This document shows positions 17,888-26,283 of a stretch of DNA of 64,000 nucleotides, piece after piece. The notes under the pieces are model-generated. The model saw only the letters and a program-made list of their open reading frames with translations. It had not been told where the DNA came from and ran no database searches. The position numbers and the translations under genes were made by a program. Source of the stretch: Bacteroidia bacterium (GTDB taxonomy: Bacteria > Bacteroidota > Bacteroidia > M30B66). Location of the stretch: assembly GCA_018401705.1 (NCBI GenBank), contig JAGYKL010000003.1, positions 1 to 64,000 on the forward strand, read 5' to 3'. Every line of letters starts with the position of its first letter. The stretch's first letter is position 1.

Positions 17888-19490
17888 CCCTTTAGGAACA
17901 TTTTTATGGAGCAAACGTGTTGCGGTCACCGGTGGGAATAATCCCGATGTTGGGGTTATCGAATTTATGGCTGTTGATGCATCAGGCTATATTTACCTAT
18001 CTACTCAAGGTTTCGGTATTTCCGGTTTTATTCGTGTTGAAAGTGATTCAATTCCATTTACAGGTTCAGGAAACAGAATTATTCAATTGTATCCTTCAGG
18101 AAGTATAAGAAGCTCTAAACAGTTAAATAGCGGGAATATTTATAATATTACTTGCGGAGGTGAATATGTTTATGTTGCCGGATATTCCGGCTCAAACTCA
18201 GTGATTCAGAAATACGACAGCACTTTTGTTACACCCATTTACACATTAAGTGGAAATACGAATATTTTCCTGGGAGCCTCAGCGAATCAAAGAACCCAAA
18301 TGGCATGCAGTCCATCTGGTGAATATATCGCATTGCTCGCAGTTGAAGGTGGCGGGCAGCCAGTATTTGCTGGAGATACAATTTCAAGAGGTACTTCTAA
18401 CGGTTTTGATGAGTTATTAGTTTTGCTGTGTGATTCATCGGGCACTTATATTGGCTCCAGAACATTTTTAGCCAACGACAGCCTAACTTCTGTGTCGGCA
18501 AATCCTCACGCTGTTGCTGTAGATGATAATGGACAGATTTATGTTTCTACCTACATTTCGGGGACACGAATTTTCAATGGAGATACCTTAGCACCATCAG
18601 GCACAATTCCGAATTTGAGGACAGTTTTAGCTGCCTGGAATGCCGCCGGAGAGGAATTATGGGCTTCGCAATTTCATAAGACTTCAGGTAGTGGGAATTC
18701 TTTAATCGAAGGATTAGGCATTGCAAATGATGGAAGCTTAATGTTTACAGGAAGTTCAGGCGGCACGGTATTGTTTAATGAGATTGAAATATCAACAAAT
18801 GCAGGAAATCGAAGTTTTAGCGGTAAAATAAATTCAAATACAGGAGAACTTATTTGGGTGCTTGAGCCCGAAATGATTCAAAATAACTTACTTACACACA
18901 GAATTACTGCTATTGATGACCACAGGTACCTTGTTTCTGGCAGAGGTTTTCAAGACTATAGTTTTAGCTGCATGGAAGCTATAACTCCGAACCAAAGTAA
19001 AACCCAGTTTTTTATCATTATTGATGAAGATTTAGGGAATCCAATTGATGCAGATTTTTCTTTTAACGCAAGCGCTGATATGATTAGCTTTTCGTCCTTA
19101 GCTACAGGTGCGGACACCTGGAATTGGGATTTTGGCGATGGAATCACTTCTCAAGAAGAAAACCCGGTTCATGTTTATGCAGAGGAGGGTGATTACGAAG
19201 TAACTCTGATAGCATCAAACTGTCAGTATGCTGATACTTTGAGTCAAAATGTTTCAGTTATTTTTACTGGAATTCATAACCTAAATTCTTCGGGATTTGA
19301 ATTATATCCTAATCCCGCGCGTGATATTTTAACCTTACAGGGAGCTTCAGAATATAGTATTTTCGATGCTGAAGGCAGATTGATTCTGCAAAGCAGAAAT
19401 AATGAGAAGCAAATTGATGTTTCAAAACTTAAACCCGGAATTTACATCCTAAAATCAGATACCCGGGTTTCGCGCTTCGTTAAACTATAG
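17871..19490 (+). CDS. Main fragment: propeller repeats, PKD domain and T9SS type A sorting domain (frameshifted from its signal peptide)
   Basis: 539 codons in the +1 frame relative to 17642-17887; the TTG at 17871 is probably not a real start. Propeller-like strands occur through about residue 370 (GYIYLSTQGFG, EYVYVAGYSG, GQIYVSTYISG). A PKD domain follows (TWNWDFGDGITSQEENP, then HVYAEEGDYEVTLIAS, about residues 400-455). The C-terminal sorting domain begins at FELYPNPARDIL and ends GIYILKSDTRVSRFVKL. Without the upstream signal peptide this piece could not reach the periplasm. Related in design to the divergent protein at 13782-17396 and probably its paralogue. Confidence 0.85.
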   Translation: MVCKYDPLGTFLWSKRVAVTGGNNPDVGVIEFMAVDASGYIYLSTQGFGISGFIRVESDSIPFTGSGNRIIQLYPSGSIRSSKQLNSGNIYNITCGGEYVYVAGYSGSNSVIQKYDSTFVTPIYTLSGNTNIFLGASANQRTQMACSPSGEYIALLAVEGGGQPVFAGDTISRGTSNGFDELLVLLCDSSGTYIGSRTFLANDSLTSVSANPHAVAVDDNGQIYVSTYISGTRIFNGDTLAPSGTIPNLRTVLAAWNAAGEELWASQFHKTSGSGNSLIEGLGIANDGSLMFTGSSGGTVLFNEIEISTNAGNRSFSGKINSNTGELIWVLEPEMIQNNLLTHRITAIDDHRYLVSGRGFQDYSFSCMEAITPNQSKTQFFIIIDEDLGNPIDADFSFNASADMISFSSLATGADTWNWDFGDGITSQEENPVHVYAEEGDYEVTLIASNCQYADTLSQNVSVIFTGIHNLNSSGFELYPNPARDILTLQGASEYSIFDAEGRLILQSRNNEKQIDVSKLKPGIYILKSDTRVSRFVKL

Positions 19491-19510
19491 CTCCAAGACA
19501 ATCACTTAAC

Positions 19511-19518
19511 TATCTTTA
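19511..19518 (+). promoter_or_regulatory. Near-consensus -7 element 4 nt before the WD40 gene start
   Basis: TATCTTTA differs from TANNTTTG only in the last base and ends 4 nt before the ATG at 19523, predicting a leaderless or nearly leaderless mRNA. The position overlaps no upstream gene. Confidence 0.4.
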
Positions 19519-19522
19519 CCGC

Positions 19523-20431
19523 ATGAAGGTAAATGCGCGGAAGATTAATGAACTTGAAGGTCATCAGGCTGCTCTTTATTCAATTTCTGGAGGCTTTTCG
19601 GGGCAAGAGGTGTTATCGGCAGGTAGCGAGCGTTTTGTAGCTCGTTGGGATTTAAACAAGCCTGACTTGGCTGAAGTCATTGCCAAGGCTTCGGGTGTTA
19701 TCTATTCTCTTTTGCCACTACCTGAAATGGGGCTTTTGCTTCTGGGTAATGACCAGGGTGGAATACATGTGGTTGATATGACGCAAAAGCAAGAAGTTAG
19801 ATACCTTCTGGCTCATAAAGTCGGGGTATTTGACCTTTGTTTAAGCCATGATAAGAAAATACTTTACGCCTGCGGCGGAGACGGAATTCTAAGTATTTGG
19901 GATTTGAGAAGTTTTGAATGCATGCAAACTATTGCATGCGGAAGTGGAAAGCTTAGGCAAATGGCTTTATCTCCAACGGGAGATTTATTTGCAATTGCTT
20001 GTGGTGATGGAGAAATAAGATTACTCAACACAAAAACTAACACGGTATCGAAGTCCTGGAAAGCTCATGATATGTCTTGCAACTCAGTATGTTTTAGCCC
20101 TTCGGGCGATGTGTTATTGAGTGGTGGAAAAGATGCTTATCTAAACGTTTGGGATGTAAAATCTCAAGCCCGAATTCAATCGATTCCTGCACATAATTTC
20201 GCCATTTACTCTATTGTTTTTCATCCTGAAGGGAAACTTTTTGCAACGGGAAGCCGCGATAAAACGGTGAAAATCTGGAATGCCGAGAATTTTGAGTTCT
20301 TATTGAGGATTGACAAAGAGAAATTTGGCGGGCATTCGCATTCAGTAAATAAGTTGGTTTGGCTGAAGTATAAGAATTTGCTGCTTTCAGCAGGAGATGA
20401 CCGAAGGATAATTGTTTGGGAACTGAGCTGA
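19523..20431 (+). CDS. WD40 repeat protein
   Basis: 302 residues forming about seven WD40 repeats (one seven-bladed propeller). Clear repeat ends are ARWDLN, LSIWDLRS, LNVWDVKS, VKIWNAEN and IIVWELS; GH-type turns include LEGHQAALYS, LAHKVGVFD, KAHDMSCNS, PAHNFAIYS and GGHSHSVNK. There is no signal peptide, so it is probably a cytoplasmic protein-interaction scaffold. It follows the T9SS protein by 32 nt and is convergent with the OmpA-family gene, with 1 nt between stop codons. Specific partner unknown. Confidence 0.9.
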   Translation: MKVNARKINELEGHQAALYSISGGFSGQEVLSAGSERFVARWDLNKPDLAEVIAKASGVIYSLLPLPEMGLLLLGNDQGGIHVVDMTQKQEVRYLLAHKVGVFDLCLSHDKKILYACGGDGILSIWDLRSFECMQTIACGSGKLRQMALSPTGDLFAIACGDGEIRLLNTKTNTVSKSWKAHDMSCNSVCFSPSGDVLLSGGKDAYLNVWDVKSQARIQSIPAHNFAIYSIVFHPEGKLFATGSRDKTVKIWNAENFEFLLRIDKEKFGGHSHSVNKLVWLKYKNLLLSAGDDRRIIVWELS

Positions 20432-20432
20432 A

Positions 20433-22382
20433 TTATTTTGTAATTATAACGAATTCGGTTCTTCTGTTTTTAGCTCTGCCTGCTTCGCTTGTATTTTTTG
20501 CAAGTGGTTTGCTCATTCCAAAGCCTTTTGAATCAAGGCGATTAGCCTGAATACCTTGCTCAATAAGAAATTGCTTTACGTTTTTTGCCCTATCTTTCGA
20601 TAAGGTCATATTTAAAGCCGGGTCGCCAATATTATCGGTGTGCCCTTGAATGGAAACTTTAACAGCTGCATTTTCTTCCAAGAACGAGGCAAATTCTTTA
20701 ATGATGTTTTTACTTTGAGTGCTCAGTTCGGCCGAATTTGTCTCGAAATTAATGTTGTTGATGGTATAAGCTTTACCAACTTTAATTTCTTCCACTTTCA
20801 CATGGGTTTCGAGCGGTTTGGCGGTGATACTGCTATCAGCAGTTGAGAAATAATTGCTTGAAAATGCTTTGCCTTCTTGCTTAACGGTAAGTATGTGATC
20901 ATCGTTAAATGCAACAACTGCAACATACTTTCCTGTGAGAGAATCGACTTCAACAGTGGTTATTTCCTGCGTTTTGGTGTTTTTAATTTCCACTCTGGCA
21001 TCAGAAGCAACAGCGTTATTTTCATCTTTTATTTCACCTGAAAGAAACAATACTCTTTCAGGGCGAGCTTCTTTATAAAGTCCGAAATGATAAACATCCC
21101 AACCGCCATTTCCTTTCAGTTTGTCGGAAGCAAAGTATCCGGTTTTGCCATCTGTACTAACGAAAAAGCCCAAGTCGTCTTTCTCGGAGTTTATTGGATA
21201 ACCAATGTTTTTAGGTTCTTTCCATTGATTGTCGTCCTGAAGTTTTGAGAAGAAAATATCATAACCTCCAAAGCCCAATAGTCCGGTTGAAGAGAAATAA
21301 AGTGTTTTTCCATCGGAATGGAAAAACGGAGATTTTTCATTTTCGGGAGTGTTTATTCTTGGACCTAAGTTCTCAGGCTTTGACCAATTGCCTGCACCGT
21401 CTTTTGTCGATTTCCAGATATCGAGCTTGCCCATCCCGCCTTCGCGGTTACTGGCAAAATAAAGTGTTTTCCCATCAGAAGACAGCGTAGGTTGCGATTC
21501 CCATGTGTTTTTGCCGTTTATCTCGGGACCTGCGTTTTTTATTTCAGACCATTTTCCGCCTGAGAATACAGAATACCAAATATCACAATTGAGCAATTCT
21601 CCATTTTCATCTTTGCATATGGTGAAGAACATGTATTTATTATCCGCCGAAAGGCTTGCCCCACCTTCATTATTATTTGTGTTGAAAGGGCTAGGCATTG
21701 GTTCACCTTCGGTATATTTATTATCGCCAATGACATTACTGAAACAGAAACGCTCGATAGGTTTGGTTTCTACATTAATTCCGCCGGTGAACTTTTCTTT
21801 TTCGAAAGTTCTTCGTGTAAAGTAAGCACGCTTGTTATCGGGAGTAATAATAGGCAAGTATTCATCAGCAACAGAAGATATTTCGCTCAGAGGTTTTGGG
21901 CTAAAAGGAACGGGTTTTGAAAATCCTTCAACATAGAACAAAGATGCTTTTTGCTGCTCGCGAGCTTGAGATTTGTCAACATCACTGCCTTTACCGGTTT
22001 CTATGAATTTTGCAAAATGCTCATTGGCCTCTCGGTACTTTTTGTCTTCAAACTCAATGCTTCCCAAACGGAAATACATATACGCATCTAAATCGGGGCA
22101 GAGGCTAATTGCATTTAGGTAATATTCTACAGCCTGATCATTCTTTTTAGACTTATAAAGCAAATCTGCCATCACAAGATTGGCTTGAGCAAAATCTGGA
22201 TCTAAATCGAGTGCTTCTTTTAATAATGAACGGGCTTCGCTTTTGCTGCTCCGTGCAACATTTAGCGCTTTTTCGTAGGCTTTTCGGGCTTTCTTATTAC
22301 TCGAGAGTGGACAGTTCTCATCCTCCTGTGCAAAACTAGCACTTACTGAAAACAGCAGAAAGAAGAGGATTCCTAGTCTCAT
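20433..22382 (-). CDS. OmpA-family protein with TPR, propeller and carboxypeptidase-regulatory domains (PorE-like)
   Basis: 649 residues. Signal peptide MRLGILFFLLFSVSASFAQ. TPR-like helices at about 30-140 (NLVMADLLYKSKKNDQAVEYY). PD40/WD40-like propeller at about 165-430 (repeats such as GKTLYFASNREGGMGKLDIW, LYFSSTGLLGFGGYDIF and TGYFASDKLKGNGGWDVY). Carboxypeptidase regulatory-like domain at about 435-510. Peptidoglycan-binding OmpA domain at about 535-649 (IQGHTDNIGDPALN, NRRTEFVI). This four-domain order matches PorE, a periplasmic T9SS component that ties the machine to peptidoglycan, though paralogues with other roles exist. It is the last gene of the aroC-asmA-ompA run (14 nt gap). 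Confidence 0.88.
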   Translation of the reverse strand: MRLGILFFLLFSVSASFAQEDENCPLSSNKKARKAYEKALNVARSSKSEARSLLKEALDLDPDFAQANLVMADLLYKSKKNDQAVEYYLNAISLCPDLDAYMYFRLGSIEFEDKKYREANEHFAKFIETGKGSDVDKSQAREQQKASLFYVEGFSKPVPFSPKPLSEISSVADEYLPIITPDNKRAYFTRRTFEKEKFTGGINVETKPIERFCFSNVIGDNKYTEGEPMPSPFNTNNNEGGASLSADNKYMFFTICKDENGELLNCDIWYSVFSGGKWSEIKNAGPEINGKNTWESQPTLSSDGKTLYFASNREGGMGKLDIWKSTKDGAGNWSKPENLGPRINTPENEKSPFFHSDGKTLYFSSTGLLGFGGYDIFFSKLQDDNQWKEPKNIGYPINSEKDDLGFFVSTDGKTGYFASDKLKGNGGWDVYHFGLYKEARPERVLFLSGEIKDENNAVASDARVEIKNTKTQEITTVEVDSLTGKYVAVVAFNDDHILTVKQEGKAFSSNYFSTADSSITAKPLETHVKVEEIKVGKAYTINNINFETNSAELSTQSKNIIKEFASFLEENAAVKVSIQGHTDNIGDPALNMTLSKDRAKNVKQFLIEQGIQANRLDSKGFGMSKPLAKNTSEAGRAKNRRTEFVIITK

Positions 22383-22396
22383 TTAAACGCTTATTA

Positions 22397-25090
22397 TTAA
22401 AAGAGTTTCTTAAGTTTCTTCTTTGCCTCTTCTTCGGCTTTCTTCTTTGCTTTATCTGCCTCTTCTTTTGCTTTACGCTCAGCTTCGGCTTTTGCTTTAT
22501 CAGCTTCGCTTTTCAGGCGATCTTTTTCAGCATTGATTTTATCTTCAGCTTCTTTTTTGAGACGATCTTTTTCAGCATTTGCTTTGTCTTCAAGCTCCTT
22601 CTTACGTTTGTCGGCTTCTTCTTTTAAGCGTTGTTCTGCTTGATCTTTTAGATCGTTCATAGCGTTGCCTGCTGCCGATTTAATATCAGTGCTCACTTTA
22701 GGGTCGGTAAATGTACCAGTAACAAGAACTGAGACTGGAATTGTTTCACCAAGATTAGCATTAACACCTGCGGAGCTTGCTTTTGAAACCATTGAATTGA
22801 GAACTCCATTTGCCGCTCCACCAAACTCAGACCTTGGTATGTCAAGATTTATGGCGTATCTAATGCTTTGATCTAATCCGTTTGTCCCAGCAATTTCAGC
22901 AGGGAAATTTCCAATTTTAGTTTTGAATGGTTTCACAGAAACTTCTCCGTTTACAATAGAAAATTCTGCATTAACCGGCTCGAGTTTCCACTTTTCAAGC
23001 TTATTCATTTTGAGGGAGCCTGCTATCTTTTTAATCATTTCAAACCCTTCAATTTCCAAGGTTGAAGTGCTAAGTTTACCACTGCCATTAACAGTTTTCA
23101 TTATAGGATTAAAAGCTTTATCCGCCTTAAAGGCAAGATTGAAATTGCTTAAAGATGCCGTTCCAGTGGTGTTTTGAGCAATTGGGGCCAGCTTTTCAAC
23201 GGTATTAAATGCTTTTGCCGATTGTTTGATATTCATATTATTCATACCAAGATTCAGAGCAACTACAGGTCCGGTTTCATCTTTTGTATCGTACAATCCG
23301 CTCATAGTAATGATTCCGCCAAGGGTTGCCATGGAAATATCAGACATTCTGATAGCTTCATCTTGAACCTTCATACTGCCTTTTACATCAGAAAGTTCAA
23401 GATTATCGTAAATCAATTTCTTGAAATTAGCATTCAAAGTAAATCCAATGTTCTTAGGAATTCTAATATAGCCATCAACATCAGCCTCTGCAGCGCTTGC
23501 CGGAGTTTCGGTTGTTGTTTCTGTATCGGTCATGAAGGGATTCAAATCAAAATAGGAGCTGTTCAAATTTAGAACACCCTCAATTGGTTCATCCTTAAGT
23601 GCATAAGCCAGGTAATTGCTCAATTTTCCGTTGGCAGATAAGCTGCTTTTGCCTGTCATCATTGAGAATTGACTAAGATCAATAGATTGCGGACTAAAAC
23701 TCATATCGGCAGCTGTAATTCTTACTTGATCTTTCAGGTCTTTAGCTGCATAGAGGAAATCCTTTAATGAAGCAGAACCAGAAGCCTGGAACTTGTCGTA
23801 TTGCTCATTTTCAATTGCCGAAAGCCTTCCTGCGAAAGCAGCATCAGCATTTAAAACACCCTGAATTTTCATCCCTTCTTCAAGTGGCATAACATCTTTT
23901 AAACTAGCCAAATCAACGCGTCCTTTTACAGTGGCTTTCATATCAGGGTCAGACACAGGAGTTTTAACGTTTAACGTTGCATCAATTGGGAATTGACCAA
24001 GATCAACATGGAATTTTGAAACATCAACCACGGTTCGGTCGGCATCAACACCCGGACAAGTAATTGAAGTTTTTACCTGCATATTTGCGAGAGCTCGAGG
24101 AAGTGAGGGGTATTGAACATTTCCGTTTTCGATATTCAGGTTGAAAGCAAATCCCGGAATAGACTTCTCATTGTATTTGCCTTTTACGAAACCATTAAAA
24201 TCGAGCTTCCCAGATGACTTTACGTCTTTGAAATCTTCAGTGAAAGAGCCTGGAATTAACGAAATAAAGCTCTTAACTTCGTTTTTAACTGCTTCATAAG
24301 TAATATCCATATCGATATCATCACCAGGCATGGCAACAAATCCCGCGAAGCGAAGAACCAAGTCATTTACAGTAAGCTCATTCTCAAGAAACGAATATTT
24401 CGAGTTTTTTAAGTCAAGCGAAAACTGAGCATCATAATCTAGCTTCACCTTATTGAGATAGCTCACTCCTTCATAAGCTAAATCAAGCGCCTGAATATGA
24501 GTTTCAGTATCGAGGTTGGTTAAATCTGCCGTGAAATCGCCAGAGCCTTTGTGATTGAGATTTACGATTTTGGTATAAAATCCGAGTGATTTATCATCGT
24601 AAACGAGCTGAGTTTCAGAAATCTCATAACCCTGAAGTTTAGCCTTGAAGCTTGAAGGTTCTTCGGCAGCTGCACTTTCTTCTTCAGTTCCGCTCGGTTT
24701 AACAATATCCCAATTGGCAGTTCCATCGGCGAGAACCTTGAAATTCATATTGCCTTTTTCAATCCAAACCCGTCCGATTGAAATTTCGTCCTGAAAAAGG
24801 CCCATCAATCCGGTTGAAACGCCTAAAGAGCCTGCAGCAATTAGTGTATCGCCATTGAATTTGTCTTTTCCAACAATGCTCAAACCTTTGAGCTCAATAG
24901 AAAGCTTTGGGAAATGAGATAATAAGCTAATGTCTAAATCGTCAAAAGCGAGGGTGGCATTAAGATTCTTATTGGCTTCTTCTTTAACTTTAGCAATGAT
25001 TTTATCTTTAAAAACAAAAGGCAAAATAACAGCTGTTGCAATAAGCAGCAGAAGAATAATACCAGTGATTTTGAGTCCTTTTTTTAACAT
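22397..25090 (-). CDS. AsmA-family inner membrane-anchored periplasmic protein with charged helical tail
   Basis: 897 residues. One N-terminal membrane segment (ITGIILLLLIATAVILPFVF) leads into the AsmA N-terminal domain (ALAFDDLDISLLSHFPKLSIELKGLSI). Long beta-rich repeats follow, with AsmA C-terminal features near GLDQSIRYAINLDIPRSEFG. Large AsmA-like proteins are thought to form periplasmic grooves for lipid transport between membranes. Odd feature: residues 816-897 are a Lys/Glu/Ala-rich tail in 15-residue repeats, unusual for this family. It lies 18 nt after aroC and 14 nt before the OmpA-family gene, so it is probably co-transcribed. Confidence 0.88.
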   Translation of the reverse strand: MLKKGLKITGIILLLLIATAVILPFVFKDKIIAKVKEEANKNLNATLAFDDLDISLLSHFPKLSIELKGLSIVGKDKFNGDTLIAAGSLGVSTGLMGLFQDEISIGRVWIEKGNMNFKVLADGTANWDIVKPSGTEEESAAAEEPSSFKAKLQGYEISETQLVYDDKSLGFYTKIVNLNHKGSGDFTADLTNLDTETHIQALDLAYEGVSYLNKVKLDYDAQFSLDLKNSKYSFLENELTVNDLVLRFAGFVAMPGDDIDMDITYEAVKNEVKSFISLIPGSFTEDFKDVKSSGKLDFNGFVKGKYNEKSIPGFAFNLNIENGNVQYPSLPRALANMQVKTSITCPGVDADRTVVDVSKFHVDLGQFPIDATLNVKTPVSDPDMKATVKGRVDLASLKDVMPLEEGMKIQGVLNADAAFAGRLSAIENEQYDKFQASGSASLKDFLYAAKDLKDQVRITAADMSFSPQSIDLSQFSMMTGKSSLSANGKLSNYLAYALKDEPIEGVLNLNSSYFDLNPFMTDTETTTETPASAAEADVDGYIRIPKNIGFTLNANFKKLIYDNLELSDVKGSMKVQDEAIRMSDISMATLGGIITMSGLYDTKDETGPVVALNLGMNNMNIKQSAKAFNTVEKLAPIAQNTTGTASLSNFNLAFKADKAFNPIMKTVNGSGKLSTSTLEIEGFEMIKKIAGSLKMNKLEKWKLEPVNAEFSIVNGEVSVKPFKTKIGNFPAEIAGTNGLDQSIRYAINLDIPRSEFGGAANGVLNSMVSKASSAGVNANLGETIPVSVLVTGTFTDPKVSTDIKSAAGNAMNDLKDQAEQRLKEEADKRKKELEDKANAEKDRLKKEAEDKINAEKDRLKSEADKAKAEAERKAKEEADKAKKKAEEEAKKKLKKLF
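22400..22645 (-). repeat. 15-residue (45-bp) repeats coding the charged tail of the AsmA protein
   Basis: Five successive 15-residue units: the first is degenerate, the second and third are nearly identical (EDKANAEKDRLKKEA and EDKINAEKDRLKSEA), and the last two are DKAKAEAERKAKEEA and DKAKKKAEEEAKKKL. At DNA level the sequence CGATCTTTTTCAGCATT recurs with a 45-bp period (22518 and 22563 on the plus strand). Confidence 0.85.
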
Positions 25091-25108
25091 AGGTTTTTGT
25101 TTGATTGA

Positions 25109-26203
25109 TTAACCTGTTATTGTTGATTTTATTGCGTTTGCACGAAGCAAATGATCAATTAATACGAGAGCTGTCATAGCTTCAGCAATTGGAACAGCCC
25201 GCGGCACTACACAAGGGTCATGACGGCCTTCAATTTTAATAATAGCAGGTTCGCCTTCCCCGTTTATTGTTTGTTGTTCTTGCAATATAGAGGCAACTGG
25301 TTTAAAAGCAATATTAAAATAAATATTTGCTCCATTTGAGATTCCTCCTTGAATGCCGCCCGAGTGATTTGTGCGTGTTTGGATATTACCGTCTTGGTCT
25401 TTATAAAATGAATCGTTATGCTCAGAGCCTTTCATTGTTACAGAGCCGAAGCCTGAGCCTATTTCAAAACCCTTAACGGCATTGATGCTTAGCATGGCTT
25501 TCCCCAAATCGGCATGAAGTTTATCAAAAACAGGCTCGCCTATACCGGCGGGAATTCCATCTGCGATAACTGTAATGATGCCTCCGGCAGAATCGCCTTC
25601 AGTTTTCATTTTTTCAATGTAGGCAATCATTTCTGTTGCTGAAGCTTCGTTAGGGCATCGAACAATATTCTTGTCAACTTCCGCCCGATGAGGGCGATTA
25701 TCAATAAATGGCATTTTAACCGGACCAACTTGCGATACAAAGGCAGTAATTTGAATTCCGTGTTTTGACAGAATCTGCTCAGCAATGGCGCCGGCAACAA
25801 CGCGACTTACGGTTTCTCTTGCCGAGGACCTCCCTCCACCGCGATGGTCGCGGATTCCATACTTGCTTTGATAAGTAAAATCGGCATGTGATGGACGGAA
25901 AACATCCTTAAGTGATTCGTAATCAGTAGATTTGCTATTATTATTGCGGATAGCGAAAGCAATAGGAGTTCCTGTTGTAACACCTTCGAGTAAGCCTGAA
26001 AAAAACTCAACTTGATCACCCTCGGTTCGGGGTGTTGAAATACTACTTTGGCCGGGTCTTCTTCTTTGAAGCTGCATATCAATTGCTTCAAAATCGAGCT
26101 CAATTCCGGGAAGGCAGCCATCAATGATTCCTCCAAGCGCCTCGCCATGAGACTCTCCGAAAGTATGCACTCTGAATAATTTGCCAAAAGAATTTCCCGC
26201 CAT
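25109..26203 (-). CDS. aroC: Chorismate synthase
   Basis: 364 residues. It converts 5-enolpyruvylshikimate-3-phosphate to chorismate with reduced FMN, the last common step of aromatic amino acid synthesis, in the cytoplasm. Signatures: [14 protein letters not shown] near the start, [27 protein letters not shown] and [14 protein letters not shown]. The ATG at 26203 begins the family-typical [20 protein letters not shown]; a further in-frame ATG at 26218 overlaps the promoter and is rejected. An exact -7 element ends 4 nt upstream. First gene of the aroC-asmA-ompA run. Confidence 0.97.
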   Translation of the reverse strand: MAGNSFGKLFRVHTFGESHGEALGGIIDGCLPGIELDFEAIDMQLQRRRPGQSSISTPRTEGDQVEFFSGLLEGVTTGTPIAFAIRNNNSKSTDYESLKDVFRPSHADFTYQSKYGIRDHRGGGRSSARETVSRVVAGAIAEQILSKHGIQITAFVSQVGPVKMPFIDNRPHRAEVDKNIVRCPNEASATEMIAYIEKMKTEGDSAGGIITVIADGIPAGIGEPVFDKLHADLGKAMLSINAVKGFEIGSGFGSVTMKGSEHNDSFYKDQDGNIQTRTNHSGGIQGGISNGANIYFNIAFKPVASILQEQQTINGEGEPAIIKIEGRHDPCVVPRAVPIAEAMTALVLIDHLLRANAIKSTITG

Positions 26204-26207
26204 GGTG

Positions 26208-26215
26208 CAAAAGTA
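26208..26215 (-). promoter_or_regulatory. -7 element 4 nt before the aroC start
   Basis: Minus-strand TACTTTTG is an exact TANNTTTG match and ends 4 nt before the ATG at 26203, so transcription should begin at about the start codon. No good -33 TTG was found at 17-23 nt. Confidence 0.5.
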
Positions 26216-26257
26216 CATCTTGTGATTTGAAAGGCTAAGTGAATTGGAATGAAAACT

Positions 26258-26265
26258 TACTTTTG
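26258..26265 (+). promoter_or_regulatory. -7 element of dacB
   Basis: TACTTTTG, an exact TANNTTTG match. It lies inside the 5' extension of the longest dacB reading frame and 18 nt before the ATG at 26284, which argues for the shorter start. It faces the aroC promoter across about 40 bp. Confidence 0.5.
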
Positions 26266-26283
26266 ATGAATAATTTTAACGTG

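Noticed and set aside
23174-23572. 132-codon plus-strand open frame opposite the AsmA gene
   Set aside because: Shadow of the long minus-strand AsmA frame; no start context or family resemblance.
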